Source: an uncultured Actinomyces sp.
Lineage (GTDB): Bacteria > Actinomycetota > Actinomycetes > Actinomycetales > Actinomycetaceae
Direction: 5' to 3'
Length of the DNA: 36,018 nucleotides
NCBI GenBank assembly: GCA_938014245.1
Contig: CALLSD010000057.1
Location: 1-36,018, forward strand
The notes beneath the pieces are model-generated. The model had not been told where the DNA came from. It saw only the letters and a list, made by a program, of their open reading frames with translations, and searched no databases. The number at the start of each line of letters is the position of its first letter. Within the stretch, counting starts at the first letter, position 1. Both the position numbers and the translations under genes were made by a program. Positions 13,924-22,580 of this stretch are shown here, piece by piece.

Positions 13924-15717
13924 TCAGTTGGAGGTGTCGTCGAGTGCGGAATCAAGCAGGGAGCCAAGGAGTTGCGCAGCCCATGCGCGTTCCTTGGGTC
14001 CCAAAGTTTGGCGTCCCGCCAAGAGGCTCTGGACGTAGAGTCCGCGCAGAACATTCGAGGCCGTCTGCGGGACACTGCTTGCGTGGATCAGTCGCGTGAT
14101 CAGCGAATTTGAACGGTTCAGTACCAAGCGGGGTGGCTTAGAATTCGCGAAAGGATCGCTGACCCCCATGATCCCCGCCCACATCTTCGAGGCCTGCGCC
14201 TGAGAATTGCGCTGGACGTGGCGTCCCGCGAAATCTGGGTCTGGCAGATAGAGCGCGGGAAGAGTCAGAGGGGTAAAGCGGCGAAGGACAACTTCGCAAT
14301 CCGAGGGGTCAATCGCCTGGGCGGCAATAAGCATGAGGTCCATGGCCTCGGCTTGCTCGGACAAGGTGCATTCTTCGAAAGCGTCAAGAAGCTCAGAGGG
14401 ATCGACCAAGCGAATCTTCTGAGCGATCGAAGAATAGCGCGGATCGGTGAGCAGCGCGTTGATGAGTTCTTCGTCGTAGGCGTAGCCCGCATTGACCAGA
14501 ACCATCGACTGAGAGGCCGCGACGTCGGCCAAGGCGCGGTATTGGTCGACGGTGCGCGTGTATCGGATCGACTCGTGCGACGCGAGGAGATCCAAGAGGG
14601 GAAGCGTTCCGACAGTGCTTTCCAGGGGAACATAACGCGCGGTGAGGTCAAGCATGTAGGGGTCGCGAACAGCGACCGCGCGCAGTCCCATCGCGTGGAT
14701 CGAAATAAAGTCATTGAAACGACTGGGGGAGTGCTCCGCCATATCTTCAAGCCACTGACGAATTGACGAACCAATTGCTTGGCGAGTGTTTTCCAAAAGT
14801 TCGTCATCGCTGAGCTGTTCGCGCGAAGCGGTCAGGCGCAGGTAGTTCGAATTACCAATAAAGCGAACGAAATACGCCCACTGGGGGACGATCCCTTCGC
14901 ATGCGCGTGAGACCAACATCCTCTTCGCGTAGACCGTGTGGTGATCGGAAGAAAGTGCGTTGGGACGCTGGGAAACGATCGCGATGCCCTTCACTCCTGC
15001 TGCGGGGACATCGATCGGAATGATGTCCATCCCCGCTGAGCCCAAGTGCTCGTCGCACCACTGCTGCTGTGCGGCTGGTTCGAGTTCCCACACGGGCGTT
15101 TCATTGCCGTGGAAAGTCGCGGCCGAGTCGGAGCGGACTTCGATGGAAATCGGAAGAAGCGAGGCGAATTCGTCGACGAGCGCGCGGACTGTATCGGGGT
15201 CAATCCATGGCTCCCCGGGATGAGCCTCCAAGACAACCTCAGTTCCGGGTTCACCCAAATTATGGGGATCGCCGGGGCCGAGGGGCTGAGTCGTGTAGGT
15301 GCCCTCCGTCTTTCCTTGCCAAATGACGGTGGGGGAGTTGGCAGACTTTGCCGAGCGCGAGTAGACGGTGATCGAATCGGAGATCATGAAGCAGGAGAGC
15401 ATACCGATGCCGAATTGACCGAGGAAGTCACTGCGAGCCATCCCAAGTTCGTCGCGCTTGGAAGAGGCACCGATTGTCGAGAGTAAGCCGGCGGCTTCTT
15501 CTTCGGTGAGGCCAATTCCGCTGTCGCGGCACTTGAGGGTGCGCCCTTCGATGGTGATAGTGACGCGGCGCGGGCACCCGGGGTCGAGTGCGCTGCGGGC
15601 TTCGATGGCATCGAGGCCGTTTTGGAGAAGTTCGCGGATGTAGACGCGTGGGCCGGAGTATAGATTGCGAGAGAGAAGATCGACCATTCCTCTCAGGTCC
15701 ACTTGGAAAGTTGACAT
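13924..15717 (-). CDS. HSP90-like ATPase (HtpG-related)
   Basis: A 597-residue member of the HSP90 family. The GHKL ATPase domain shows IRELLQNGLDA (27-37, with Glu29, Asn33 and Asp36 at the Mg-ATP positions), CRDSGIGLTEEEA (63-75), STIGASSKRDE (80-90) and FLGQFGIGMLSCF (98-110), the last forming the lid glycine motif. GTEVVLEAHP (158-167) closes the domain. The middle domain carries LRLTASREQLSDDELLENTR from residue 293, matching the HtpG loop whose Arg (here Arg299) senses ATP. The C-terminal third is diverged from HtpG. So ATP-driven chaperone action is likely and clients are unknown. A good AGAAGGGA site precedes the ATG. It follows the EamA gene by 12 nt and precedes a TPR gene by 32 nt, suggesting an operon. 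It may be an additional HSP90 beside a normal HtpG elsewhere; the window cannot tell. Confidence 0.85.
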   Translation of the reverse strand: MSTFQVDLRGMVDLLSRNLYSGPRVYIRELLQNGLDAIEARSALDPGCPRRVTITIEGRTLKCRDSGIGLTEEEAAGLLSTIGASSKRDELGMARSDFLGQFGIGMLSCFMISDSITVYSRSAKSANSPTVIWQGKTEGTYTTQPLGPGDPHNLGEPGTEVVLEAHPGEPWIDPDTVRALVDEFASLLPISIEVRSDSAATFHGNETPVWELEPAAQQQWCDEHLGSAGMDIIPIDVPAAGVKGIAIVSQRPNALSSDHHTVYAKRMLVSRACEGIVPQWAYFVRFIGNSNYLRLTASREQLSDDELLENTRQAIGSSIRQWLEDMAEHSPSRFNDFISIHAMGLRAVAVRDPYMLDLTARYVPLESTVGTLPLLDLLASHESIRYTRTVDQYRALADVAASQSMVLVNAGYAYDEELINALLTDPRYSSIAQKIRLVDPSELLDAFEECTLSEQAEAMDLMLIAAQAIDPSDCEVVLRRFTPLTLPALYLPDPDFAGRHVQRNSQAQASKMWAGIMGVSDPFANSKPPRLVLNRSNSLITRLIHASSVPQTASNVLRGLYVQSLLAGRQTLGPKERAWAAQLLGSLLDSALDDTSN

Positions 15718-15729
15718 CCCTGTCCCTTC

Positions 15730-16689
15730 TTATTGACGACCGGAACGCTGGCGAAGGCGCTCGCGCTCGTGGTTACTTGACCTCTTCAAAGATATAAGGT
15801 CTTTGAGACTGACAATAATAACGCCCGCAAGGATGAGGGCCATTCCTGAAATGTCGAGCAGCGTGAAGTGCGTGCCGACGAGGAGGAAAGAGAAGAAAGC
15901 TGCCGAGATTGGTTGAAGGCAGGAGATCAGGCTTGCACGCACCGGACCGATATCGCCGACTCCTTGCAGGAACAAGCTGAAGGCGAAGGTTGTCCCGATG
16001 ATGACCAATCCGGCCATGGCAAGGATCGACATGAAGTCCCAGGTGATGGAGTAATTCCATACCCGCACGATGAGCCCCAAGATGATGCCGCCGATGATGA
16101 ATCCGTAAGCAACGACTAATTCGCTCCCGTAACGGCGAATGAGTTTAACGGGAATGAGGGTGTACAAGGCGAAGCCGATTGCGCTTGCGAGGCCCCAATT
16201 CAGGGCTTGGGTTGAAATCACTAAGGAATCGATTTTGCCGTGCGTTGCCAAGATAAACGTTCCGAAGAGGGCAAAGATAATTGCAAAAAGTTCGGTGTAT
16301 TTGGGAAGCCTGCGCACTGTGACGCAGACGAAGAGAACGATGAGGATCGGGCCGAGGAACTCAATAACGGTTGCCGTTCCCGCATTGGAATAGCCAATGG
16401 CTACAACGTAGGTCAGCTGGCTGGCTGCAAGCCCGAATACGGAATAGATAACCATGGGAAGGTAGCTCCTGCGATTGTGGAGCAGTTGCTTGTGAAGCTC
16501 AGAGATTCCACGGTCTTTGAACAGGAGAAAGAGCATGGTTGTTGGTGCGGCAAGGAGCATTCGAATGGCCGTGAGCCAATAGGGATCGGCGTGGTACTCC
16601 TTCATGAGGAACTCGCTACAGACCCCTGAGAAGCCCCAGGCGATAGAGGCAAAAATAGTAATAACGTACCCGCGGGCTCGCTTGTTCAT
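15730..16689 (-). CDS. EamA/DMT-family permease
   Basis: A 319-residue integral membrane protein with about ten hydrophobic segments and two EamA repeats (about residues 5-140 and 150-295), the standard build of drug/metabolite transporters. AWGFSGVCSEFLMK near the N-terminus and the central IEFLGPILIVLFVCVTVRRLP are typical of the family. These permeases often export amino acids or other metabolites; the substrate cannot be told. ATG 16689 is chosen because GAGGAAG lies just upstream; the in-frame TTG at 16701 would overlap that site. It sits 12 nt before the HSP90-like gene on the same strand, so the two are likely co-transcribed, though a shared function is not obvious. Confidence 0.85.
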   Translation of the reverse strand: MNKRARGYVITIFASIAWGFSGVCSEFLMKEYHADPYWLTAIRMLLAAPTTMLFLLFKDRGISELHKQLLHNRRSYLPMVIYSVFGLAASQLTYVVAIGYSNAGTATVIEFLGPILIVLFVCVTVRRLPKYTELFAIIFALFGTFILATHGKIDSLVISTQALNWGLASAIGFALYTLIPVKLIRRYGSELVVAYGFIIGGIILGLIVRVWNYSITWDFMSILAMAGLVIIGTTFAFSLFLQGVGDIGPVRASLISCLQPISAAFFSFLLVGTHFTLLDISGMALILAGVIIVSLKDLISLKRSSNHERERLRQRSGRQ

Positions 16690-16769
16690 GGTCTTCCTCA
16701 ACGTACAGTGCCAGCCACATCAGTCTAGTGTGTTTTTGATACATCTGTACCACGATGCGCGATGCGGAT

Positions 16770-16801
16770 ACGGGGCCAGTACCCGAAAGTACCGGCCCCG
16801 T
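16770..16801 (-). terminator. Terminator of TPR paralogue 1
   Basis: ACGGGGCC pairs with GGCCCCGT around an inner GTAC/GTAC stem with one A-C mismatch, 17 nt after the TPR stop codon on the minus strand. There is no T-tract. It would separate the TPR gene from the EamA-HSP90-TPR transcript. Confidence 0.6.
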
Positions 16802-16818
16802 GTTACCGTCTCCGCTTC

Positions 16819-19800
16819 TTAGCCTTCTGAATCCTCACGAGGTTCTTCGGCATCGATCATTTCCTGAATAGTACGGATCAAAGCACGAAGCCTTGTTCCT
16901 TTGATCGTTGCAAGCTTGTTGACCTCGGTGGTTTCTGCGATGCACTCGCGTAATCCGTCAAAGTTGCCCATTGCGAGATAGCACTGAGCCATGGCGTGCA
17001 TGGGGTACCCAAAACCGTCGTATTCTCCGAGTTCTCGGTATTCGTCAAGAGCCAATCGCAGGTGTTCGATAGCGCCAACTGGATCGCCGCAGTTCAAGGT
17101 GACCCACCCTTGCGTGTAGTTCACATCCGCCCTGAGAACTCTCAGTCGACGAGTGATTTCCTCGCCGGCAGGTGGTGCAATGAGCTCTCGGGCGCGATCC
17201 AAAACCTGGTTTGCGCGTCTTTCATCCTCCTCGCTGACGCGGCCAGGCGTTCCAACGATTACGGCAGCTTCTTGGCGGAGCCAGCGGCACTCCTCGTCAA
17301 CGTCTTCCAAGTCATGGCAGATCTCTGCGGCCATATGTGCGGCAGTGGCTTTCGCCAAACGGTCATCCATTTCTCGGGCCGCATGGAATGCCGTTTCAGT
17401 CAGGCTCAGTGCGAACAGGGGGTAGTCGCGCTCGCGCAAGGATCGTGCCTCTGTGACTGCCAGATCGTAGGCGTCTTGGAATTCGTTGAGGCGCCAGTAG
17501 ATCTGTGCCAATGAAGGAGCCAGTTCACCCCGTCGTGCCTGGAAATAAGGCGAATCTTCGAGTGCTCCCATGGCTTCTTCAAAGATTTCGACAGCCTCTG
17601 AGATGCGGTCCTTGTGGACAAGTGCGTTGGCGAATATAGGGCCAGCAAGCGGGATATACACCCGGGTTGGGAAAGAATGAACGATCTCGCTCAATCGGCG
17701 CCCCTGCGCAAGTGCCTCGTCATATTGCCCTGCGGCGATAGACCCGGCGCAAATGATCGCGCGACCGATGATGGCAGTGTAGGGGTCACACATCGGGCTG
17801 ACCCGCATGGCTTTGTCGGCGTATTGACATGCCTTCATGTACTCATCTCGTTCGCGTTCCATCTGTGCCCGTTCCAGGAGCACATTGATGGTGACGCGGT
17901 CAGGGGAAGAGGCATGGCGGTTGAAAGCGCGTTCGAGATTTTCGTACAGATCGTAGCCGGCGCTTGCTTCCTCGTAGTCCCTGCAGCTACTGCACATCGT
18001 CGCTGCGGTTGCGATCGATGAACTGATGATGTCAAGGTCGCGGGCCTGGCCAGCACCTCTATTCAGCTGGTTCACTACTCCTGAAATGAGGAGCCGATGC
18101 TTGCGGGCAGCCTCAACGGCGCGTGTCTTGATGTCTTCCGGGACCGCTTGGTTGCGAATGTAGTAGTAGTCGACCTCGATGTAGCAGCGTCTGATTTCGA
18201 GCAGGCTCTCGTAAAGTTGCTTGCGTCCAAGCGACGCGTTCTTTCCCGTGAGCTTGGAGAAGAATCCGGGGGAAACAATGTCGGGATCATCGGGAAGCTG
18301 CGAAATGATTTCTGATACCCGAGAGACGATTTTCTTTGCATTGTCGTACTCGCGGCGCATGATCAAAGCAGCGCAGGCGAACTGGCTGAAGAATATCGCA
18401 TCCTCATCTGCGTACTGGATATCCATAACCGACTCATCCATACAGATGACGCGGTCAATAATGAACTGGCGCTCGACATCGAAACCAGTTACTCCGCAGC
18501 GCTTGAGGAAACGATCGTAGCCTTCTTGCACTGTTGCTGGAACAGGGAAAGGCGTGAAATCGACGGGTGGATAGGGATCCGTATCGTCGGTGGTGCGAAC
18601 CTTGTCTTGACGAATGAGATGGGTTGCGTACTTTCTGGGTTTATCAACATCGCTCGTCGAAATTCCTTCGGGAAGAGCCTCTCGTTCCCCAGCAATTTCG
18701 AAGGTCCAGGTCTTCGTCGCGCGTTCTTCCGCCTCATCATCGAAAGTATGCGCATCAAGAACTTCTTTCGCGCTGGCGGCGAAGAAGTTATTCCCGTTGC
18801 GCGTGTCAAAAAGCTTGGCGACCGCTAGAAGCCAATCAGCGAGCTTTTCGGCAACCTCGGATAGGGGAGTATTTGCATCGAGGCGTGGCCCCTCGCACCA
18901 CTGAGACTGGCCTGTGCACAGTGCTCGGAAGGATTCTTGTCCGCGGCCGCGATCACTGGCCTCGCGAGCAGCCAAAGCTGCCCCCTTGAGGTAATCAAAC
19001 AAAAGTGCGCAGCTTTCGGCCTGTGAAGTCAAGGCAATGGAATCGCGCAAGATTTCAAGGGCGCGCTGCCAGCGTCCCGAACGCACGAGAAATTCCATGT
19101 GCGTTCCCAAAATGTCCATGTACATGGCCGAGCGTCGGTGATGGCGGTAGGAACGTACGTGTGATTCCCATGCCGCAGCGGGGCGCCCGGACATGAGGAG
19201 CGGGATCATCGAAGCAGCTTGGATTCCCGCAGGCTGATTCCCGCAGCCTTCAGTGGTGTCGAGCAAAGGAACCGCAGTGGCAACTGCACGCTCCCAATCC
19301 TTCGTAACCGTGGCCTCGGTAATCTGGCGTTCGGGATCGCACAGCGCGCAATCGGAGACGGAATCACGCGGGGTGGCGCGCCATTGAACGAGCTCTTCGT
19401 GTGCTTTTTCTGGATCGCCCATGCCCAGTGCCAGGGTAAAGCGGCTTCCATGCACAGAATGCATAGAAAAACCCTGATCTTGGAAGAAACGTCCCAGGCC
19501 TTCGGAGAGTTCAAGAGCCTGCTCGCGCGAAACTGCGGGATTTCGGCCGGCAGCGGTGACGGCGTTCTTGTAGAGCCATGCGAGGTCATGGACTTGGTCA
19601 GCGTCGAAAGCTGCGGGGTTTTCTTCGAATCTTGTCAGGCACCAGGCAGTAGGTGCGAGTGCTTTCCACTCTTCGTTCCCCTGCTGGTAGCACAGCGCAA
19701 GTTCAAGATAGACCTCGAGCTGCAAGGCATCTTCGCCTTCGAGGGCATCTGCCAGAACGGCAGCCTGTGCAACTTCCGCACTTCGGGTTGGCCCCCAGGG

Positions 19801-19848
19801 CATGCTTGAGGTGCGTTTCAGGATATCTTTGACTTCTTGAATACTCAT
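16819..19848 (-). CDS. 1009-residue TPR-repeat protein, HSP90-linked (paralogue 1)
   Basis: The same length as the protein at 10862-13891 and colinear with it. Shared landmarks are ALEGE near residue 36, YQQGNEEWKALAP, AGRNPAVSREQ (about 100-110), DCALCDPERQ with C167/C170, C202 in EGCGNQP, SGRPAAAWESHVRSYRHHR, DILGTHMEFLVRSGRWQRAL, and LCTGQSQWCEGPRLDANTPL with C311/C318. The second half is also TPR-like but has diverged strongly, including an added cysteine cluster (MCSSC). The tail is acidic (EEPREDSEG). No catalytic or export signals are seen. AGGAA precedes the ATG. It is transcribed toward the EamA-HSP90-TPR genes but is separated from them by a hairpin, so it may have its own promoter in the 211-bp divergent region shared with feoA. 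Confidence 0.75.
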   Translation of the reverse strand: MSIQEVKDILKRTSSMPWGPTRSAEVAQAAVLADALEGEDALQLEVYLELALCYQQGNEEWKALAPTAWCLTRFEENPAAFDADQVHDLAWLYKNAVTAAGRNPAVSREQALELSEGLGRFFQDQGFSMHSVHGSRFTLALGMGDPEKAHEELVQWRATPRDSVSDCALCDPERQITEATVTKDWERAVATAVPLLDTTEGCGNQPAGIQAASMIPLLMSGRPAAAWESHVRSYRHHRRSAMYMDILGTHMEFLVRSGRWQRALEILRDSIALTSQAESCALLFDYLKGAALAAREASDRGRGQESFRALCTGQSQWCEGPRLDANTPLSEVAEKLADWLLAVAKLFDTRNGNNFFAASAKEVLDAHTFDDEAEERATKTWTFEIAGEREALPEGISTSDVDKPRKYATHLIRQDKVRTTDDTDPYPPVDFTPFPVPATVQEGYDRFLKRCGVTGFDVERQFIIDRVICMDESVMDIQYADEDAIFFSQFACAALIMRREYDNAKKIVSRVSEIISQLPDDPDIVSPGFFSKLTGKNASLGRKQLYESLLEIRRCYIEVDYYYIRNQAVPEDIKTRAVEAARKHRLLISGVVNQLNRGAGQARDLDIISSSIATAATMCSSCRDYEEASAGYDLYENLERAFNRHASSPDRVTINVLLERAQMERERDEYMKACQYADKAMRVSPMCDPYTAIIGRAIICAGSIAAGQYDEALAQGRRLSEIVHSFPTRVYIPLAGPIFANALVHKDRISEAVEIFEEAMGALEDSPYFQARRGELAPSLAQIYWRLNEFQDAYDLAVTEARSLRERDYPLFALSLTETAFHAAREMDDRLAKATAAHMAAEICHDLEDVDEECRWLRQEAAVIVGTPGRVSEEDERRANQVLDRARELIAPPAGEEITRRLRVLRADVNYTQGWVTLNCGDPVGAIEHLRLALDEYRELGEYDGFGYPMHAMAQCYLAMGNFDGLRECIAETTEVNKLATIKGTRLRALIRTIQEMIDAEEPREDSEG

Positions 19849-20037
19849 GGCCGTATCGGTTCCTAACCGTTGACGAAAAGATCAGGGCGCGCAGTGCGAC
19901 TTGGAGTCAATACTAGCTGGGAGTTGTCAGAAGGCTAAAAGTGCTCTCTTTGGATATTGTGAAGCGATTGTGCGGAAGTTAGTCGCGCAATAAGCGCGCA
20001 ATTTTTGTTTGCAGGACAAAGGTGTCACTTGCGTGGG

Positions 20038-20056
20038 TAACGCTTGCCTAACCTTG
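20038..20056 (+). promoter_or_regulatory. DtxR/IdeR-type iron box overlapping the feoA promoter
   Basis: This 19-mer matches the DtxR/IdeR consensus TWAGGTWAGSCTWACCTWA at 15 positions by my count; the right half GCCTAACCT is complete. The same bases include a TAACCT -10 box (20049-20054) placed 6 nt before the feoA ATG. Iron-loaded repressor bound here would block transcription, which suits a ferrous iron importer. Confidence 0.65.
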
Positions 20057-20060
20057 GTAT

Positions 20061-20285
20061 ATGCAACTATCACAATTCCCTTTGCGGACTCGGGCGCGTC
20101 TGGGAAATATGGACGTTCCGTCAGAACACCGACTCCGCCTATATGAACTTGGAGTTCGCCCCGGAAGCGAATTCTTCATCGTGAACAAGGCTGCTTTCGG
20201 TGGCCTCGTCGTCAATATTGCTGGCGCGCGCGTCGCAGTTGATCGTCGCAGCGCCCGAGCAATCGAAGTGGAGGAAATCGCATGA
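20061..20285 (+). CDS. feoA: FeoA, ferrous iron transport accessory protein
   Basis: A 74-residue SH3-like protein that assists the FeoB channel. It begins with MQLSQFPLRTRARL, contains the family's HRLRLYELGVRPGSEFFIVNKA (residues 23-44) and ends with a VNIAGARVAVDRRSARAIEVEE strand typical of FeoA. No ribosome site precedes the ATG, while a -10 box ends 7 nt before it, so the transcript is probably leaderless. The downstream ATG at 20109 would cut off the first strand. The stop codon overlaps the feoB start (ATGA). Confidence 0.9.
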   Translation: MQLSQFPLRTRARLGNMDVPSEHRLRLYELGVRPGSEFFIVNKAAFGGLVVNIAGARVAVDRRSARAIEVEEIA

Positions 20286-22312
20286 GTTGCCCACACTGCT
20301 CGCCTGCAGCCGAGGTCGCAGTACTTGATACTCCGACACCAAGCGGTGGGGAAACAACGATCGTCCTAGTCGGAAATCCGAACGTTGGGAAATCAACACT
20401 ATTCAACGCGATTACCGGTTCCCGCCAGCACGTTGTCAACGCGCCCGGTACCACGGTTGAAATGAAGCGCGGAGTCTGGAAAGCCCTTGGCGCCAACCTT
20501 ATTGACCTGCCCGGAACATACTCCTTGATTGCTTCTTCGCCCGACGAGCAGGTCGTGACCGATACTCTCAGCGGCGCACCGGGGTCCTTCACTGATCCTC
20601 GGACCGGACGCAAGGTCGATCTTGCCGTTGTTTTGCTTGATGCAAGCGCAATGACGCGTTCGCTGTACCTGCTGGGGCAGGTCGCTCAAGCAGGGCACCC
20701 CGTTGTCGCACTTGCAACCATGGTTGATGTCTCTGAAAAGGACGGCCAGAAGTACCCCGTTGACAAGCTCGCAGAGGAATTGGGAATCCCCGTTCTGGCC
20801 GTAGACCCGCGCCACTTGGATAACTCCGATCTCATCGAGGGTGTGATCCGCAATTCCTTGGCTCATCCGGCACGTCCGAAGGGGCTGCCTGTCAACGCTG
20901 CAGATGGAAGCTGTACCTGCGGATGCGGTGGACTGACCCAAGCAGATGAACTCTTCGCGTGGGTTGATCGCGTCGAAACTGCAGTGGTCGGAAAAGCTGA
21001 AGGCGACCCCATCCTCTCGATCTCTGACAAGATCGACCGGGTCCTGCTCAACCCCTGGATCGGCATCCCGATCTTCTTCGTCCTCATGTGGTTCCTTTTC
21101 AAAATCGCAGGAGAGTGGGTTAGCCCCGTCCAGGACTTCTTCGACCACATCTTCTCTTCAACGGATGAAGGCTTCCCCTCTCTGGCGAATGGAATTACCT
21201 ACCTCCTCACGCTCGGTGGACTTCAAGACGGTTGGCTTCACAGTTTCCTCATTGGTGGTGTATGCACCGGTTTGGGTGTGGTTTCTTCCTTCATTCCCCT
21301 GATGTTCATCATCTTCTTGATGATTTCCATCCTGGAAGACTCCGGTTACATGGCACGCGCGGCCTTCCTTGGTGACCGCGTGATGCGTGCGATCGGCCTG
21401 GATGGCCGCGTGATCTTGCCGCTCATCATGGGATTTGGCTGCAATCTGCCGTCTCTGGCGGCTACGCGTACGCTTCCGAATACCGCCCAGCGAATCGTCA
21501 CGACCATCATTACGCCCTACACCTCGTGTGCAGCGCGATTGACCATCTACCTGATGATCGCCAGGATCTTCTTCCCCGATAACGCTGGAACAGTGATCTT
21601 CTCTCTCTATGTTCTCTCGCTCATCATGGTGATCTTGGGTGCGCTTGTTCTCAAGCCGTTCTTCACGAAGAAGACTACGGACTCTCCACTGTTCCTCGTG
21701 CTTCCCGCGTACCAGGTTCCGCGTGTTTTCGTGATCTTGCGGACTACGTGGCTGCGTGCGTGGGCCTTCGTGAAGGGCGCCGGCAAGATTATCTTGGCGA
21801 TGACCTTTGTTGTGTGGCTCATGGGTGCAATTCCCATGGCGGGGAACTACTCTTTCGCGGATTCCGAGCTGCCTATGGAAGATTCTCTCTACGGACGCAC
21901 CGCCCAGGTGCTTGAGCCTGTCTTCAAGCCTGCTGGTTTTGGTGAGTGGCACATGACCGGTGCTCTCATGACCGGCTTCGTTGCGAAGGAAACGGTGATT
22001 TCCTCGATCGTCACTTCCTACAATATGGATCCCGAAACAGAAGGTGGAGATGCCGAGGACGGTGGCGATGATCTTGGTTCGCTGCCCCAGCTGGTTACTG
22101 AATCTTTCGAAAAGTCCGCGGGAGATGCAGCACCGGTTGCCGCCTACGCCTTCTTGGTCTTCGTCCTCACCTACACCCCGTGTATGGCAACGGTCGCCGA
22201 GCAAGCGCGCCAGATTGGCGGCAAGCTCACTGCAGCGGCGGTTGGTGTCCAACTCGTGAGTGCATGGATCCTTGCTGTAGCCGTCTTCCAGATCGGACGC
22301 CTGATCCTGTGA
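20282..22312 (+). CDS. feoB: FeoB, ferrous iron transporter with GTPase domain
   Basis: A 676-residue ferrous iron permease. The N-terminal G domain has GNPNVGKST (31-39, G1), TTV near 57-59 (G2 region) and DLPGTYS (75-81, G3). The G4 position reads TMVD (146-149), so the usual Asn of NxxD is Thr. A CxxC (C3, C6) opens the protein, and a CTCGC cluster (211-215) lies in the soluble domain before the membrane part. From about residue 255 there are some eight membrane segments with the Gate-type repeats (GFGCNLPSLAATRTLPN near 382-398, and GFVAKETVISSIVTSYN). The end LTYTPCMATVAEQARQIG is typical of FeoB. It overlaps feoA by 4 nt and the FeoC-like gene by 4 nt, so the three are translationally coupled. 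Confidence 0.95.
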   Translation: MSCPHCSPAAEVAVLDTPTPSGGETTIVLVGNPNVGKSTLFNAITGSRQHVVNAPGTTVEMKRGVWKALGANLIDLPGTYSLIASSPDEQVVTDTLSGAPGSFTDPRTGRKVDLAVVLLDASAMTRSLYLLGQVAQAGHPVVALATMVDVSEKDGQKYPVDKLAEELGIPVLAVDPRHLDNSDLIEGVIRNSLAHPARPKGLPVNAADGSCTCGCGGLTQADELFAWVDRVETAVVGKAEGDPILSISDKIDRVLLNPWIGIPIFFVLMWFLFKIAGEWVSPVQDFFDHIFSSTDEGFPSLANGITYLLTLGGLQDGWLHSFLIGGVCTGLGVVSSFIPLMFIIFLMISILEDSGYMARAAFLGDRVMRAIGLDGRVILPLIMGFGCNLPSLAATRTLPNTAQRIVTTIITPYTSCAARLTIYLMIARIFFPDNAGTVIFSLYVLSLIMVILGALVLKPFFTKKTTDSPLFLVLPAYQVPRVFVILRTTWLRAWAFVKGAGKIILAMTFVVWLMGAIPMAGNYSFADSELPMEDSLYGRTAQVLEPVFKPAGFGEWHMTGALMTGFVAKETVISSIVTSYNMDPETEGGDAEDGGDDLGSLPQLVTESFEKSAGDAAPVAAYAFLVFVLTYTPCMATVAEQARQIGGKLTAAAVGVQLVSAWILAVAVFQIGRLIL

Positions 22313-22557
22313 CTGCGTCATTTGTCTCCCCAGCCCAGCGTCTCAAAGAGGCGCTGGCGCGGGGCTGCACTCTCGAGGCCGCCGCTCAGCGTGCGAAAGT
22401 ATCGCTCGCTTTTGCGACCGTGGTCGTCGAAGATATGCAGCGCCGAGGCCAAGCAGCCAGCGCGCAATCGCTGTGTGCTTCCGGGCTGGGGGCGTGCCAC
22501 GGGAATAAGGCTCCCGAGGTGATGCTTCACTGTTCGGGATGCCCTCTGGTCATCTAG
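22309..22557 (+). CDS. FeoC-like small cysteine-containing protein
   Basis: An 82-residue protein starting at the GTG that overlaps the feoB stop (GTGA, 22309-22312); a longer upstream frame would run inside feoB. The N-terminal half (SPAQRLKEALARGCTLEAAAQRAKVS) looks like a small helix-turn-helix or winged-helix unit. The C-terminal half holds LCASGLGACHGN and then HCSGCPL, so four cysteines end in a CxxC. FeoC proteins combine a winged helix with cysteines that bind an iron-sulfur cluster and regulate FeoB, and position and layout agree. Sequence similarity to enterobacterial FeoC is weak, so the name is an inference from context and cysteines. Confidence 0.65.
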   Translation: MTASFVSPAQRLKEALARGCTLEAAAQRAKVSLAFATVVVEDMQRRGQAASAQSLCASGLGACHGNKAPEVMLHCSGCPLVI

Positions 22558-22580
22558 TATCCGCCCGAGCTCAATCAACA

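Noticed and set aside
10862..19848. STAND/NLR-type immune receptors
   Set aside because: The large proteins are repeat-rich, but neither has a P-loop NTPase or an effector domain; the only ATPase is the separate HSP90-like protein.
21158..22321. Long minus-strand frame of 387 codons
   Set aside because: It is antisense to feoB; the composition is rich in His, Arg and Glu, as expected for a shadow of a membrane protein.
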